A stretch of DNA of 17,126 nt from JASHVB01 sp036489395 (GCA_036489395.1 DASXFW010000067.1:1-17126); one strand, 5' to 3'. Shown: positions 1-8,184, counted from the first letter of the stretch. The notes: generated by a model from the sequence alone, not told the origin. Numbers and translations are program-made.

Positions 1-77
1 AGGGGTGCGTACATCCACCGACCGCGGATGTACGCACCCCTCCCCCAACCCCTCCCTCAAGGGGAGCGGGGAACCTA
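1..77. repeat. Palindromic repeat family A, partial copy
   Basis: Positions 1-16 and 26-41 form a perfect 16-bp inverted repeat (aggggtgcgtacatcc and its complement) around a 9-base loop. It is followed by a C-rich tract and 'caaggggagcgggga'. The same layout, with the matching G-rich left flank, is present at 4340-4447, so this copy appears cut by the window edge. It is probably a dispersed non-autonomous element; function unknown. Confidence 0.8.
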
Positions 78-93
78 CGTCAGGCCGCCGACG

Positions 94-208
94 CTGTTTC
101 ATCCAGTCGCGGGGCGGCCGAAGGCCGGTGGGCAACTCGCAATGACAGGGAGCCACCGTTTCATCCCAGGGTGGGTTGACCCACCGGTCTGTGGCACATT
201 GCAATGAC
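94..208 (-). repeat. Repeat family D, two tandem units
   Basis: Read on the minus strand, two diverged units (about 154-208 and 94-146) share the plan gtcattgcra, ttgccaccgg, G/C-rich middle, ggatgaaac. A related unit lies on the plus strand at 15483-15535 and a half unit at 15652-15673. The rest of the gap up to the SPFH gene (209-298) shows nothing I recognise. Confidence 0.55.
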
Positions 209-298
209 CGGATGGCCGTGCCCTGCGCTTCATATGACAGCCACGAACGGCACCGGCCTTGCAAGATTGGCACCCGCGACGAACGCAGCCCACATGCC

Positions 299-333
299 TA
301 TAATGCCTCCCGACATCTCGTCAGGGGAGAGGA
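299..333 (+). promoter_or_regulatory. Probable -10 box and ribosome binding site of the SPFH gene
   Basis: A perfect TATAAT lies at 299-304, but no good -35 hexamer is found 16-18 bases upstream. A strong purine-rich ribosome binding site (aggggagagg, about 323-332) precedes the ATG at 338 by 5 bases. This decides the start codon: the open frame continues upstream to 176, but that part has no ribosome binding site and overlaps repeats. Confidence 0.55.
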
Positions 334-337
334 ATCC

Positions 338-1120
338 ATGGGCATCGCCCTGCTCGTAATCCTGGTCGTGATACTCATCATCCTGGTGCGCTCGATCCGC
401 ATCGCGTCGGAGTGGCAGCGCGCGGTCGTGCTCCGCCTCGGCCGCTTTCACGCCGTCAAAGGCCCCGGTCTGTATCTGCTGTTTCCGCTGATCGACACGG
501 TCGCGCAGATCGTCGATCTGCGCATCATGACGACGACGATCACCGCGGAGCAGGCCTTGACACGCGATACCGTGGCAGTGGGCGTGGACGCGATCGTGTT
601 CTGGCAGGTGGACAACGCCGAACGCGCCGCCATCCACATCGCAAATTATCGCGAAGCCGTGGAACGCGTGGCGCAGACCAGCCTGCGCGAAATGATCGGT
701 TCTACCGAACTCTCGCGACTGCTGTCCGATCGCAAGACGGCCGATGAACAATTGCGTGCGACCATCGGCGACAAGACAATTACCTGGGGCGTCGCGGTCC
801 GCAGCGTCGAGATCAAGGACGTGGCGATCCCACGTGAGCTGCAGGATGCGATGAGCCGCCAGGCGCAGGCCGAACGCGAGAAACTCGCGCGCGTCACCCT
901 GGCATCGGCAGAACGGGAGATCGCGGCGCAGGTGGTTGCAGCGGCGGAGCTGTACGGCGGTAATCCGCACGCGCTACAGTTGCGACAGATGAATCTGCTC
1001 TACGAGATGAACAAGGAACGCGGCACGACGGTGCTGATCCCGACCGACATGGCGAACAGTTTGGGGGCAGTCGTGGGGCTGACGCAGGCCATGCGGCCGG
1101 CCGCGGGAGCCGCGGAGTAG
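338..1120 (+). CDS. SPFH/Band 7 (slipin, stomatin-like) membrane protein
   Basis: This 260-residue protein opens with one hydrophobic segment (residues 2-18) and continues into an SPFH/PHB domain. Typical features are EWQRAVVLRLGRF (25-37), KGPGLYLLFPLID (41-53), the TRDTVAVGVDAIVFWQV stretch (75-91) and ERVAQTSLREMIG (109-121). A charged, alanine-rich helix follows (about 165-205), as in slipins. The family forms ring-like oligomers at the inner membrane and is thought to organise microdomains or assist membrane proteases; the exact role here cannot be read from sequence. Slipins are often paired with an NfeD-family protein, but none is present in this window. The start at 338 is chosen for the strong ribosome binding site and because the hydrophobic anchor begins there. 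The 3' end converges on the ATP-grasp gene. Confidence 0.92.
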   Translation: MGIALLVILVVILIILVRSIRIASEWQRAVVLRLGRFHAVKGPGLYLLFPLIDTVAQIVDLRIMTTTITAEQALTRDTVAVGVDAIVFWQVDNAERAAIHIANYREAVERVAQTSLREMIGSTELSRLLSDRKTADEQLRATIGDKTITWGVAVRSVEIKDVAIPRELQDAMSRQAQAEREKLARVTLASAEREIAAQVVAAAELYGGNPHALQLRQMNLLYEMNKERGTTVLIPTDMANSLGAVVGLTQAMRPAAGAAE

Positions 1121-1176
1121 CGGCCACCTCGTACCTGTGATTGCGAATTCCCACCGGCCGGCAGGCGCCACCGCAC

Positions 1177-1251
1177 CCTGTCATTACGACGCCACTTGGC
1201 CGAAGCAATTCCCGGGGGATTGCTTCGGCCAAGCGGCGTCGTAATGACAGG
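1177..1251. repeat. Palindromic repeat family B
   Basis: Arms 1177-1211 and 1217-1251 match at 33 of 35 positions around a 5-base loop. The core is gtcattacgacgcc then ttggccgaagcaatc. It fills most of the gap between two convergent genes and ends about 15 bases from the ATP-grasp stop codon, so its transcript would fold into a very strong hairpin from either side. A longer relative is at 15541-15642. There is no T-run, so termination is only a possibility. Confidence 0.9.
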
Positions 1252-1265
1252 TGCGACCGCGCTGC

Positions 1266-2225
1266 CTACGCAGCCACGCGTAACCGCGCGAGCTCCGCCC
1301 CAAGAAATGCGGCGATCGCGCCAGGGCCGGAACGTGCGGTGCCGGTGCGGCTGGCGCGCGCCTCGGCGTCGGCATTGTAGTTTGTGTTGGTGTTGACGTC
1401 GTACACCAAAGTACGTCCGGTGGTGTCGCTGATGAACTCGATGCCGGCCACTTCGATTCCCGCGCCCGCGAGGAACCGTTCCAGACGGAAGCGCAATCCA
1501 TCGGCGATGCCATCGATGATTGTGAATTTATGGCGCGGCGCTTCGCCGACCGGACAGGCCGCGTCGCCGATGGCGCAGGCGTCGGCGGGGCAAAGCTCGA
1601 AACCTTCGCTGGTATCGACCTCGACGGCATACACGAAGCGACCACCGACAAACTCGGCGCGGGTGATTACCGGCCGCGGCGCACGCACATATTCCTGCAG
1701 AAGCTGCAACCCATCGACCGGCGCTTCGTAGTCGTCACCGTCCACATAAGCGGCGAGGCTGTCGGCCGAAAGGAACAACCGAACGCCGAGGCCCTTGCCG
1801 CCGCGATTGGGCTTCAGGATCACCGGACCGTCGGGGAAATGCTGGCGAGCAGCGCTAACAATGTGCTGCCGCCCGGCAACCAGCACGGTGCGCGGCGTTG
1901 CGACCCCATGCCGCGTCAGGGCGGCGTACTGACGGACCTTGCTGATCTCCAGGTCCAGCGCACCGGAGCCGTTGACCACGCGCCGACCGTGGCTGGTGAG
2001 CCACGCAAGCACGGAAGCAGTCAGTTCGGCACTGTAGCGATGGTCGCGCGTGTGCGACGACGCGCTCATGCGATTGTAGAATACTCCGTCCGGCGGCGGT
2101 ACGGCGATATCGAAGGCACCCTCGTGCAGAAACCACTCGGTCCAGGGCAGCCCGCGTTGATCGAGAGCCTGCGCCAGCGGGGGCAGCCAGGCGGGGTTTT
2201 CGTGCAGAACGTAGATGCGCGACAT
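1266..2225 (-). CDS. RimK-like ATP-grasp ligase (carboxylate-amine ligase family)
   Basis: A 319-residue protein with an ATP-grasp fold. Visible parts are DLEISKVRQYAAL (91-103, start of the central domain), GPVILKPNRGGKGLGV (133-148, nucleotide-binding lysine and glycine-rich loop), LLQEYVRAPR (175-184), FVYAVEVDTSEGFELC (197-212), and the metal-binding end EVAGIEFI...YDVNTNTNYN (258-284). The family joins a carboxylate, activated as acyl phosphate, to an amine at the cost of ATP, for example in glutamate ligation. The substrate is not evident. Three cysteines cluster at 212-224. The start at 2225 (MSRIYVLHENPAW) is preferred because the upstream extension to 2381 crosses a palindrome and is not protein-like. 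It lies 178 bp after the peptide importer on the same strand, so co-transcription is possible, but the AT-richer gap and the dyad at 2239-2260 suggest separate control. Confidence 0.85.
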   Translation of the reverse strand: MSRIYVLHENPAWLPPLAQALDQRGLPWTEWFLHEGAFDIAVPPPDGVFYNRMSASSHTRDHRYSAELTASVLAWLTSHGRRVVNGSGALDLEISKVRQYAALTRHGVATPRTVLVAGRQHIVSAARQHFPDGPVILKPNRGGKGLGVRLFLSADSLAAYVDGDDYEAPVDGLQLLQEYVRAPRPVITRAEFVGGRFVYAVEVDTSEGFELCPADACAIGDAACPVGEAPRHKFTIIDGIADGLRFRLERFLAGAGIEVAGIEFISDTTGRTLVYDVNTNTNYNADAEARASRTGTARSGPGAIAAFLGAELARLRVAA

Positions 2226-2238
2226 GGCGGATTGGTCT

Positions 2239-2260
2239 TTCCGAAACGGGCGTTTCGGAA
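2239..2260. promoter_or_regulatory. Perfect 22-bp dyad (candidate operator or RNA hairpin)
   Basis: Arms ttccgaaacg (2239-2248) and cgtttcggaa (2251-2260) are perfect complements around a 2-base centre, 13 bp upstream of the ATP-grasp start codon. The compact, symmetric form fits a repressor site, and a 5'-UTR hairpin is the alternative. No other copy was noticed in the window, which separates it from the dispersed repeats. Confidence 0.55.
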
Positions 2261-2403
2261 GAATGAAAGGACTTTCTGCACGCACGACAAGATCGGACGT
2301 GAAATAGCGATATCTTATGCGCAACTGGGGTATTCTGAGAAAATTCAGCCTCTTTCCTCGGTCCGCCGCAGGACGGTCCACCCCATCGACGCCACCGCTG
2401 CGC

Positions 2404-3309
2404 TCAGCGGTCCCGCAGCTTTGGATCCAGCGCGTCGCGCAGTGCGTCGCCGAAGATGCTGAAGCCGAACACCGTCAGCATGATCGCCAGGCCGGGAAAG
2501 ATCGCGATCCACGGTGCGGTGGAGGCGTATTCCTCGGCGCCGCCTTGCAGCATCAGGCCCCAGGCCGCTACCGGCTCCTGCACGCCGAGGCCGAGATAGG
2601 ACAGCGACGCCTCCGCGAGGATCGCCTGGCCGATGAACGCCGTCAGCATGATCAGGAACGGCGCCATCACGTTCGGCACCATGTGACGCAGGATGATGCG
2701 CGCGTGGCCGTAGCCGCAGGCGCGGGCCGCATCGACATACGCGACCTCGCGGATCGCCAGTGCGGAGGAACGCACCACGCGCGCGCAGCGCGGGATCAGC
2801 GGGATGGTGATGGCGACAATCACGTTGTGCACGCCGGTGCCAAAGATCGCCACCACCGCCAGCGCCATGATGATCAGCGGAAACGCCATCATGATGTCGA
2901 ACACGCGCTGGAACGCCAGGTCGATGCGTCCGCCGAAATAGGCGCTGGCGACACCCAGCACCAATCCGGAAAAGCCGCCGACGAACGAACACGTCAGGCC
3001 GACGATCAGCGCGGTACGCGCGCCGAAGATGATGCGCGACAGCATGTCACGGCCGAACTGGTCGGTGCCGAGCCAGTGCGCCCAGCTTGGTGCCTGGGTC
3101 ATGGCGTCGAAGTCGTTGGCGGTGGGGCTGTACGGCGCGATCCAGTCGGCGGTCAGGCCCAGAACCGCCATGAACATTACCAGCGCCATGCCGAACGCGC
3201 CGAATGGCTGGCGACGGCAGAATTCCAGCGTGGCACGCAGGAATTTGTGCATGCCCTGCGGCGCGACCTCGGCGAGGACAGCGGTGTCGGTCGGCACTGT
3301 GATGGACAT
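2404..3309 (-). CDS. ABC peptide/nickel-type importer permease, DppC-like
   Basis: This 301-residue inner-membrane permease has the N-terminal OppC/DppC plan: a cytoplasmic start, a first membrane segment (about 38-58), the periplasmic motif WLGTDQFGRDMLSR (79-92), then five more hydrophobic segments. The cytoplasmic EAA loop that contacts the ATPase is YVDAARACGYGHARIILRHM (191-210). The start ATG at 3309 has AGAGGG 7 bases upstream. A GTG at 3327 that overlaps the DppB stop would add six residues and is the alternative. It pairs with the upstream DppB-like permease to form the channel. The substrate class is probably short peptides, but dipeptide, oligopeptide, nickel and glutathione systems cannot be told apart here. 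Confidence 0.93.
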   Translation of the reverse strand: MSITVPTDTAVLAEVAPQGMHKFLRATLEFCRRQPFGAFGMALVMFMAVLGLTADWIAPYSPTANDFDAMTQAPSWAHWLGTDQFGRDMLSRIIFGARTALIVGLTCSFVGGFSGLVLGVASAYFGGRIDLAFQRVFDIMMAFPLIIMALAVVAIFGTGVHNVIVAITIPLIPRCARVVRSSALAIREVAYVDAARACGYGHARIILRHMVPNVMAPFLIMLTAFIGQAILAEASLSYLGLGVQEPVAAWGLMLQGGAEEYASTAPWIAIFPGLAIMLTVFGFSIFGDALRDALDPKLRDR

Positions 3310-3323
3310 GATGCGGCCCTCTG

Positions 3324-4295
3324 TCACGCGAAGCGGATGCGGGGATCAAGCCAGGCGTAAGCGAGATCGACGGCAAGGTTCGTCAGCACGAAGATTGTCA
3401 CGGTGAGCATCACCAGTGCCTGGGTCAGCGTATAGTCCTGGTTCTGCACCGCCTGCACGAACAATCGCCCGACGCCGTTCAGGTTGAACACTTGCTCGGT
3501 CACCACCAGGCCGCCGATCAGGAAGGCGAACTCGATGCCGATCACGGTAACCACCGGCAGCAGCGCGTTCTTCAGCGCATGGCGATTGATGATGATCTTC
3601 TGGAGCAGGCCCTTGGCACGCGCGGTGCGGATATAATCCTCGCGCATCACTTCCAGCATGGCCGAGCGGGTCATACGCATGCTCACTGCGGCGTAGCGAT
3701 AGCCGACGGTCAGCGCCGGAAGCATCGCCATTTCAAGGTTGCGTACCGGGTCACGCCAGATCGGCACGTAATCAATCGGCGGCATCCAGGGCGTTCCGGT
3801 GATCGCCGTGCTGACGTCAAGAACCAACAGTATGGAGATGATGCCAAGCCAGAAAGCCGGTGTGGCGATGCCGCCGATTGCAAACGTGCGCACCACCACG
3901 TCGATCCAAGTGTTCTGCTTCAGCGCGGACAGCGTGCCCAGCGGGATGGCGATGCAGATTGCGACGACCGTTGCCAGGAGTGCGATCTCCAGCGAGATCG
4001 GCAGGCGCGCGGCGATCTCCACTGAGACTGGTTTGCCGGACCACATCGAAATGCCGAAATCGAGGTGGCAGAATCCCCAGACGAAGCTGAAGAACTGCAC
4101 GATCAGCGGGCGGTCGAGTCCGATCTCATGGTGGCACGCGGCGATCGCGCGGGGATCGAACGTAGTGCCGCCGGAGCCGAGGCGAATCATGCAGATATCG
4201 CCCGGGATCAGCCGCATCAGCGCGAACACAAGTACCGCCGCGCCGAGCAGCGTGGGGATCACCAGGAGTATGCGTTTGGCGATGTATCGGTACAT
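3324..4295 (-). CDS. ABC peptide/nickel-type importer permease, DppB-like
   Basis: A 323-residue permease with the standard DppB/OppB plan. The first membrane helix begins at the very N-terminus (RILLVIPTLLGAAVLVFALM, 8-27) and is followed by RLIPGD. A large periplasmic region comes next, with HEIGLDRPLIVQFF (56-69). The membrane domain has its EAA loop at about 222-245 (IRTARAKGLLQKIIINRHAL is 222-241, then NALLP). The C-terminus LAYAWLDPRIR is typical of the family. The stop overlaps a possible GTG start of the DppC-like gene, indicating tight coupling. The upstream gap to the binding protein gene (180 bp) holds a large palindromic repeat. The ribosome binding site is weak, which may lower permease yield relative to the binding protein. 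Confidence 0.94.
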   Translation of the reverse strand: MYRYIAKRILLVIPTLLGAAVLVFALMRLIPGDICMIRLGSGGTTFDPRAIAACHHEIGLDRPLIVQFFSFVWGFCHLDFGISMWSGKPVSVEIAARLPISLEIALLATVVAICIAIPLGTLSALKQNTWIDVVVRTFAIGGIATPAFWLGIISILLVLDVSTAITGTPWMPPIDYVPIWRDPVRNLEMAMLPALTVGYRYAAVSMRMTRSAMLEVMREDYIRTARAKGLLQKIIINRHALKNALLPVVTVIGIEFAFLIGGLVVTEQVFNLNGVGRLFVQAVQNQDYTLTQALVMLTVTIFVLTNLAVDLAYAWLDPRIRFA

Positions 4296-4339
4296 CCGTG
4301 TTACTGCCCTAACGCCAGAGCGAAGTTATCGTTGATGAT

Positions 4340-4447
4340 CTCCCCCTCCCCTTTGCGGGAGGGGGTTGGGGGGAGGGGTGCCCAGATCCGAAGGCCATCG
4401 GATGTGGGCACCCCTCCGCCCGGCCTCTCCCACAAGGGGAGCGAGAG
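4340..4447. repeat. Palindromic repeat family A, full copy inside the importer operon
   Basis: An inner pair, 4375-4390 with 4399-4414, matches 15 of 16 positions. Outside it, a G/C-rich left flank (about 4340-4374) is roughly complementary to the right flank (about 4415-4447), giving a 108-bp imperfect hairpin. The right half resembles positions 26-77. It lies between the binding protein gene and the first permease gene, so the operon's mRNA would carry it. Confidence 0.85.
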
Positions 4448-4474
4448 CTTCCCTAACCAGTACCCGTCGCGCCG

Positions 4475-6136
4475 CTACTTCGGCGCCGACGCATCCAGCC
4501 AAACATCCGCCAGGTCCTGGTTGATGTAGTGGCTCGGTCCGATCTTCCAGCCGTGCACATAAGATCGCTCCGGGACCTCACGATACCACCACAGCATCGG
4601 GAACTCATGCGCCTCGGTATCGACGATGCGGGTCTCATACGCACGCATCAGCGCACGCTGCTTGGTGAAGTCCGTCTCGTGCAGCATCTTGTTGTAGATA
4701 TCGACCTCTTCCGGATCGCTGTAGCCGCCGTAGTTCTCCACGAACACGTCGTGCGGCAGGTATTTCTGCGTGTCCAGCACCGGATTCACGACGCTGTTGC
4801 AGTTCGCCTCCACCACCACGTCGAAATTACCGCTGCGCATCAACTGGAACCACGGGCCGGTCGGCACCACCTTCTGTGTCGCGGTGACGCCGATCTTGCT
4901 CCACTGATCGATCAGCCAGGTACCGACATACTTGTATGGCTGGTCCACGTTGCGGTTCAATAATTCGAAATGCAGATTCTCCTGCCCGGCCTCTTTCAGA
5001 AGCTGCCGAGCCTCGGCGCGCGACTTCTCAATGTCGGGGTAGAAGCCGGCCATCTTCTCCAGCTCCGCCTTGGTGGCCGCCAGCGGAGAACCAGGGAACG
5101 CGATGCCGCCAACCGTCCTGACGTTGGCGATCTTCGACAGCGCCGGCGCGCCGTGCCACTGATCCACTGCCAGCAGCAGTGCCTTGCGCACCCGCACGTC
5201 GTCGAACGGCTTGCGCTTCGCGTTCGGGGTGATCAGGTTGCCACAGTTCCAGTCGCTGGTCTGCACCACCAGCTTGTCGCCAAGCGAGCGCTTCAAATCA
5301 TTGATCGCCGCCGGCGGCAGGCCGCGAAACTCCATCGCAGCGCGGCCGGAGCGGATCGCATCCACCCGCACCACCTGCTTGTCCGCAAAGATGCCGACGA
5401 AGCCATCAAGATACGGCCGCCCCTTGTGATAATAGTCGGGATTGCGTTCGCCCGTGATCTCCTGTCCGATTTCGTACTTCACAAACTTGAACGGTCCCGA
5501 GCCCATCACGTGCTGCTCAAACCAGTGCGGATCCTTGTCCAGAATCTTCTTGGGATAGATCGCCGCATACGGGTCCGCCAGCGACGGCAGGAACGTGCTG
5601 GTGGGGTATTTCACCTTGAACACCACCGTTGTGGCGTCCGGCGCCTCTACTGATGTCACCACTTCGTACCAGTTCGCCCGCGCACTCAACACGCCCGGAC
5701 GCGGCCAGATGATCTCGTGCCAGCTTGCCGCGACGTCAGCGGCGGTCAGCGGCGAGCCGTCGTGGAACTTCACGCCGGTGCGAATCTTGAAAGTGTAGGT
5801 CGTACCGCTGTCCGTTGGTTCGGGAATCGACGTACACAGATCGCAGACGAAATGCGTGGTATCGGCGGGGTTGTCCGGATTGACCCGCATCAGCACGCTG
5901 TAGAACGGCGCGACCGCATGTACCAGCGCATAGGTTGCCTCGCGATGCAGGTCCAGGCTGGGCGGCCCGTCGGCCGGGATCATGTAGGTCAGGATGCCGC
6001 CATGTCGCGGTGCGTCGTCCGCCCTCGCGGGCCCCGCTGTCGCTGCCATCGCAAACGCAGCTCCCAGCAGCGTCAATCGCAGGAGCGCCCTACCCTTTCG
6101 TAAGTTCGTTAACAAAGCCACCGTGCAGGCTCGCAT
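4475..6136 (-). CDS. Peptide/nickel ABC importer periplasmic substrate-binding protein (SBP family 5)
   Basis: A 553-residue secreted protein. Residues 1-39 form a signal peptide: a basic start, the hydrophobic stretch LTLLGAAFAMAATAG, and probable cleavage after PARA before DDAPRHGG. There is no lipobox cysteine, so it should be soluble in the periplasm. The mature part has family 5 features: GGILTYMIPADGPPSLD near the start, YTFKIRTGVKFHDGSPLTAADV (the family signature region), and GSGPFKF further on. A purine-rich ribosome binding site (aggggg) lies about 9 bases before the ATG. It follows the DppF-like gene by 48 bp. Length fits the family. The ligand is unknown; short peptides are the default guess. 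Confidence 0.94.
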   Translation of the reverse strand: MRACTVALLTNLRKGRALLRLTLLGAAFAMAATAGPARADDAPRHGGILTYMIPADGPPSLDLHREATYALVHAVAPFYSVLMRVNPDNPADTTHFVCDLCTSIPEPTDSGTTYTFKIRTGVKFHDGSPLTAADVAASWHEIIWPRPGVLSARANWYEVVTSVEAPDATTVVFKVKYPTSTFLPSLADPYAAIYPKKILDKDPHWFEQHVMGSGPFKFVKYEIGQEITGERNPDYYHKGRPYLDGFVGIFADKQVVRVDAIRSGRAAMEFRGLPPAAINDLKRSLGDKLVVQTSDWNCGNLITPNAKRKPFDDVRVRKALLLAVDQWHGAPALSKIANVRTVGGIAFPGSPLAATKAELEKMAGFYPDIEKSRAEARQLLKEAGQENLHFELLNRNVDQPYKYVGTWLIDQWSKIGVTATQKVVPTGPWFQLMRSGNFDVVVEANCNSVVNPVLDTQKYLPHDVFVENYGGYSDPEEVDIYNKMLHETDFTKQRALMRAYETRIVDTEAHEFPMLWWYREVPERSYVHGWKIGPSHYINQDLADVWLDASAPK

Positions 6137-6184
6137 TGTCGTATTCCCCCTGTTTATTGGTTCGTTCAGTGCAGGCTACGTCAG

Positions 6185-7174
6185 TCAAACCTCCCCGCAT
6201 GCCACGTAGTGGTCGGGCCGCACTTCCCGCACGACGGGTCGTGCACGCCGGCATTCCGCCACCGCGATCGGGCAGCGCGGATGAAACACGCAGCCAGATG
6301 GCGGATTGATCGGGCTCGGCACTTCGCCCTGCACTGGGCGGAATGCGCGCGCCGCCTCCACGCTGGGATCCGGCACCGGCACCGCCGCCAGCAACGCCTG
6401 TGTGTAGGGATGCAGCGGGTTGGAAAACAGCTCGTCCGCATCGGCAAGTTCAACGATGCGGCCGAGATACATCACCGCGACGCGATGGCAGATGTGCCGC
6501 ACCACAGACAGGTCGTGCGCGATGAACAGATACGTCAGGCCGAACTTTTCGCGCAGATCTTCGAGAAGATTGATAACCTGCGCCTGGATCGACACATCCA
6601 GCGCTGACACGGCTTCGTCGCAGACAATGAATTCCGGTTCCAGCGCGAGTGCACGCGCGATACCGACACGCTGGCGCTGGCCGCCGGACATCTCGTGCGG
6701 ATAGCGGTCGGCGAAGCGGGGATTCAGCCCGCAGACCGTCAGCAGCTCCGCCACCCGCGCGGCGCGCTTTGTCGAGTCGCGTTCGATGCCGTGCACGTAG
6801 ATCGGCTCGCCGATGATCTCGCCCACCTTCATGCGCGGGTTCAACGAGCTGTACGGGTCCTGGAACACGACCTGGATGCGGCGGCGCAGCGCCAGCAGGT
6901 CCTTGGGCGGCAGCGTGGCGACATCGACGCCGTCGTAGATGATCTCGCCCTCGGTCGGACGTTCCAGCCGCAGGATGCAGCGCCCCGTTGTGGTCTTGCC
7001 GCAGCCGCTTTCGCCGACCAGGCCGAGCGTTTCACCGCGCCGCACGGTGAAGTCGATGCCATCGACCGCCTTCACTTCGCCGATCTTACGTCGCGTGACG
7101 ATGCCTTCGGTGACCGGGAAGTGCATGCGCAATCCCTTCACCTGTAGCAGCGGCGTGGCTTCGGCCATGCTCAT
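6185..7174 (-). CDS. ABC peptide importer ATPase, DppF/OppF-like
   Basis: A 329-residue ATPase. Walker A is GESGCGKT (54-61), the Q-loop is VVFQDPYSSLNP (103-113), the signature is SGGQRQ (163-168), Walker B is FIVCDEA (182-188), and the switch histidine is H220. The C-terminal oligopeptide-transport extension carries LHPYTQALL (254-262) and cysteines 295, 301, 308 and 326. Comparable cysteines in OppD-type subunits can hold a [4Fe-4S] cluster. The start ATG at 7174 overlaps the DppD stop as ATGA, giving translational coupling. A longer frame back to 7231 lies inside the DppD gene and is rejected. With the DppD-like subunit it would form the ATPase pair of the importer. Confidence 0.94.
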   Translation of the reverse strand: MSMAEATPLLQVKGLRMHFPVTEGIVTRRKIGEVKAVDGIDFTVRRGETLGLVGESGCGKTTTGRCILRLERPTEGEIIYDGVDVATLPPKDLLALRRRIQVVFQDPYSSLNPRMKVGEIIGEPIYVHGIERDSTKRAARVAELLTVCGLNPRFADRYPHEMSGGQRQRVGIARALALEPEFIVCDEAVSALDVSIQAQVINLLEDLREKFGLTYLFIAHDLSVVRHICHRVAVMYLGRIVELADADELFSNPLHPYTQALLAAVPVPDPSVEAARAFRPVQGEVPSPINPPSGCVFHPRCPIAVAECRRARPVVREVRPDHYVACGEV

Positions 7175-8184
7175 GCCACCGCGCCTTCCGTGACCGCGAT
7201 CGAATTGCCCAATTCGCCGCTGCGGAAACACGCGGCATAATGGTTAGCGCCACTGACTGGCACCAGCTCCGGCCGTGCGTTGGCGCAGGCCTCCACGGCC
7301 AGCCGGCAGCGCGGGCGGAACGCACAGCCCGCGTCCAGCCGCGTCAGGTCCGGCGGCTGTCCCTCCACCGGGTCGAGCCGCGCCTGGCGCGGCCGGTCCA
7401 GCCGCGGCACCGAACGCAGCAGCGCAACGGTGTAAGGATGCTGCGGCCGTCGATAGATTTCCGCCGCAGGGCCACTTTCGACAATGCGGCCCGCATACAT
7501 CACATTCACCCGGTTGGCGTACCGCGCGACCACACCAAGGTTATGGGTGATAATCACCAGCGCGACGCCAAGCCGTTGCGTCAGCGATTTCATCAGTTCG
7601 AGTATCTGTGCCTGGATGGTTACGTCCAGCGCGGTGGTCGGTTCATCGGCGATGATCAGCTTCGGTTCGCACGCCAGCGCGATGGCGATCATCACGCGCT
7701 GCCGCATGCCGCCGGAAAGCTGATGCGGATATTGCTTCAGCCGTCGCGCCGCATCGGCAATGCCGACCAGCACCAGCAACTCCACCGCGCGCTGATACGC
7801 CGCGCCCCGGTCCATGCCGCGATGCTGCTCCAGTGTTTCGGTGATCTGCCGGCCGATGGTCAGCACCGGATTGAGCGAGGTCATTGGCTCCTGAAACACC
7901 ATGCCGATGGCGCCGCCGCGGATTTCGCGCATTTCTTCCGGCGCCAGTGTCATCAGGTCGCGCCCGCCGAACCAGACCTCACCGGCGGTGATGCGTCCGG
8001 GCGGATCAGGGATCAGCCGCAGCACGGACAGCGCGGTGACAGACTTGCCCGAGCCGCTTTCGCCGACGATGGCGACGGTTTCGCCCGGATCGACGCTCCA
8101 GGAAGCATCGTCCACCGCGCGCACGATTCCCGCCCCAGTGCGGAACTCCGTGTGCAGACCGCGAATCTCCAAGAGTGTGGCCAC
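7171..8184 (-). CDS. ABC peptide importer ATPase, DppD/OppD-like
   Basis: A 337-residue ATPase and first gene of the importer cluster. It has Walker A GESGSGKS (41-48), the Q-loop VFQEPMTSLNP (96-106), signature LSGGMRQ (156-162), Walker B KLIIADEP (175-182) and switch histidine H214. The C-terminal oligopeptide extension shows HPYTVALLRSVP (249-260) and four cysteines (287, 293, 300, 319) in the spacing known from DppD/OppD subunits that bind [4Fe-4S]. The start is a GTG at 8184; no better ATG is in frame nearby. The gap upstream (8185-8400) holds a palindromic repeat and no convincing promoter, so it may be read through from phaB or from a promoter I cannot identify. Confidence 0.94.
   Translation of the reverse strand: MATLLEIRGLHTEFRTGAGIVRAVDDASWSVDPGETVAIVGESGSGKSVTALSVLRLIPDPPGRITAGEVWFGGRDLMTLAPEEMREIRGGAIGMVFQEPMTSLNPVLTIGRQITETLEQHRGMDRGAAYQRAVELLVLVGIADAARRLKQYPHQLSGGMRQRVMIAIALACEPKLIIADEPTTALDVTIQAQILELMKSLTQRLGVALVIITHNLGVVARYANRVNVMYAGRIVESGPAAEIYRRPQHPYTVALLRSVPRLDRPRQARLDPVEGQPPDLTRLDAGCAFRPRCRLAVEACANARPELVPVSGANHYAACFRSGELGNSIAVTEGAVA

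Noticed and set aside
176..337. N-terminal extension of the SPFH protein
   Set aside because: It overlaps a dispersed repeat, has no ribosome binding site, and the family's membrane anchor starts right at the ATG at 338.
2317..3360. 347-codon plus-strand frame
   Set aside because: It is antisense to the DppC-like gene and its composition (His, Arg, Gln, Asp rich) is typical of a shadow frame.
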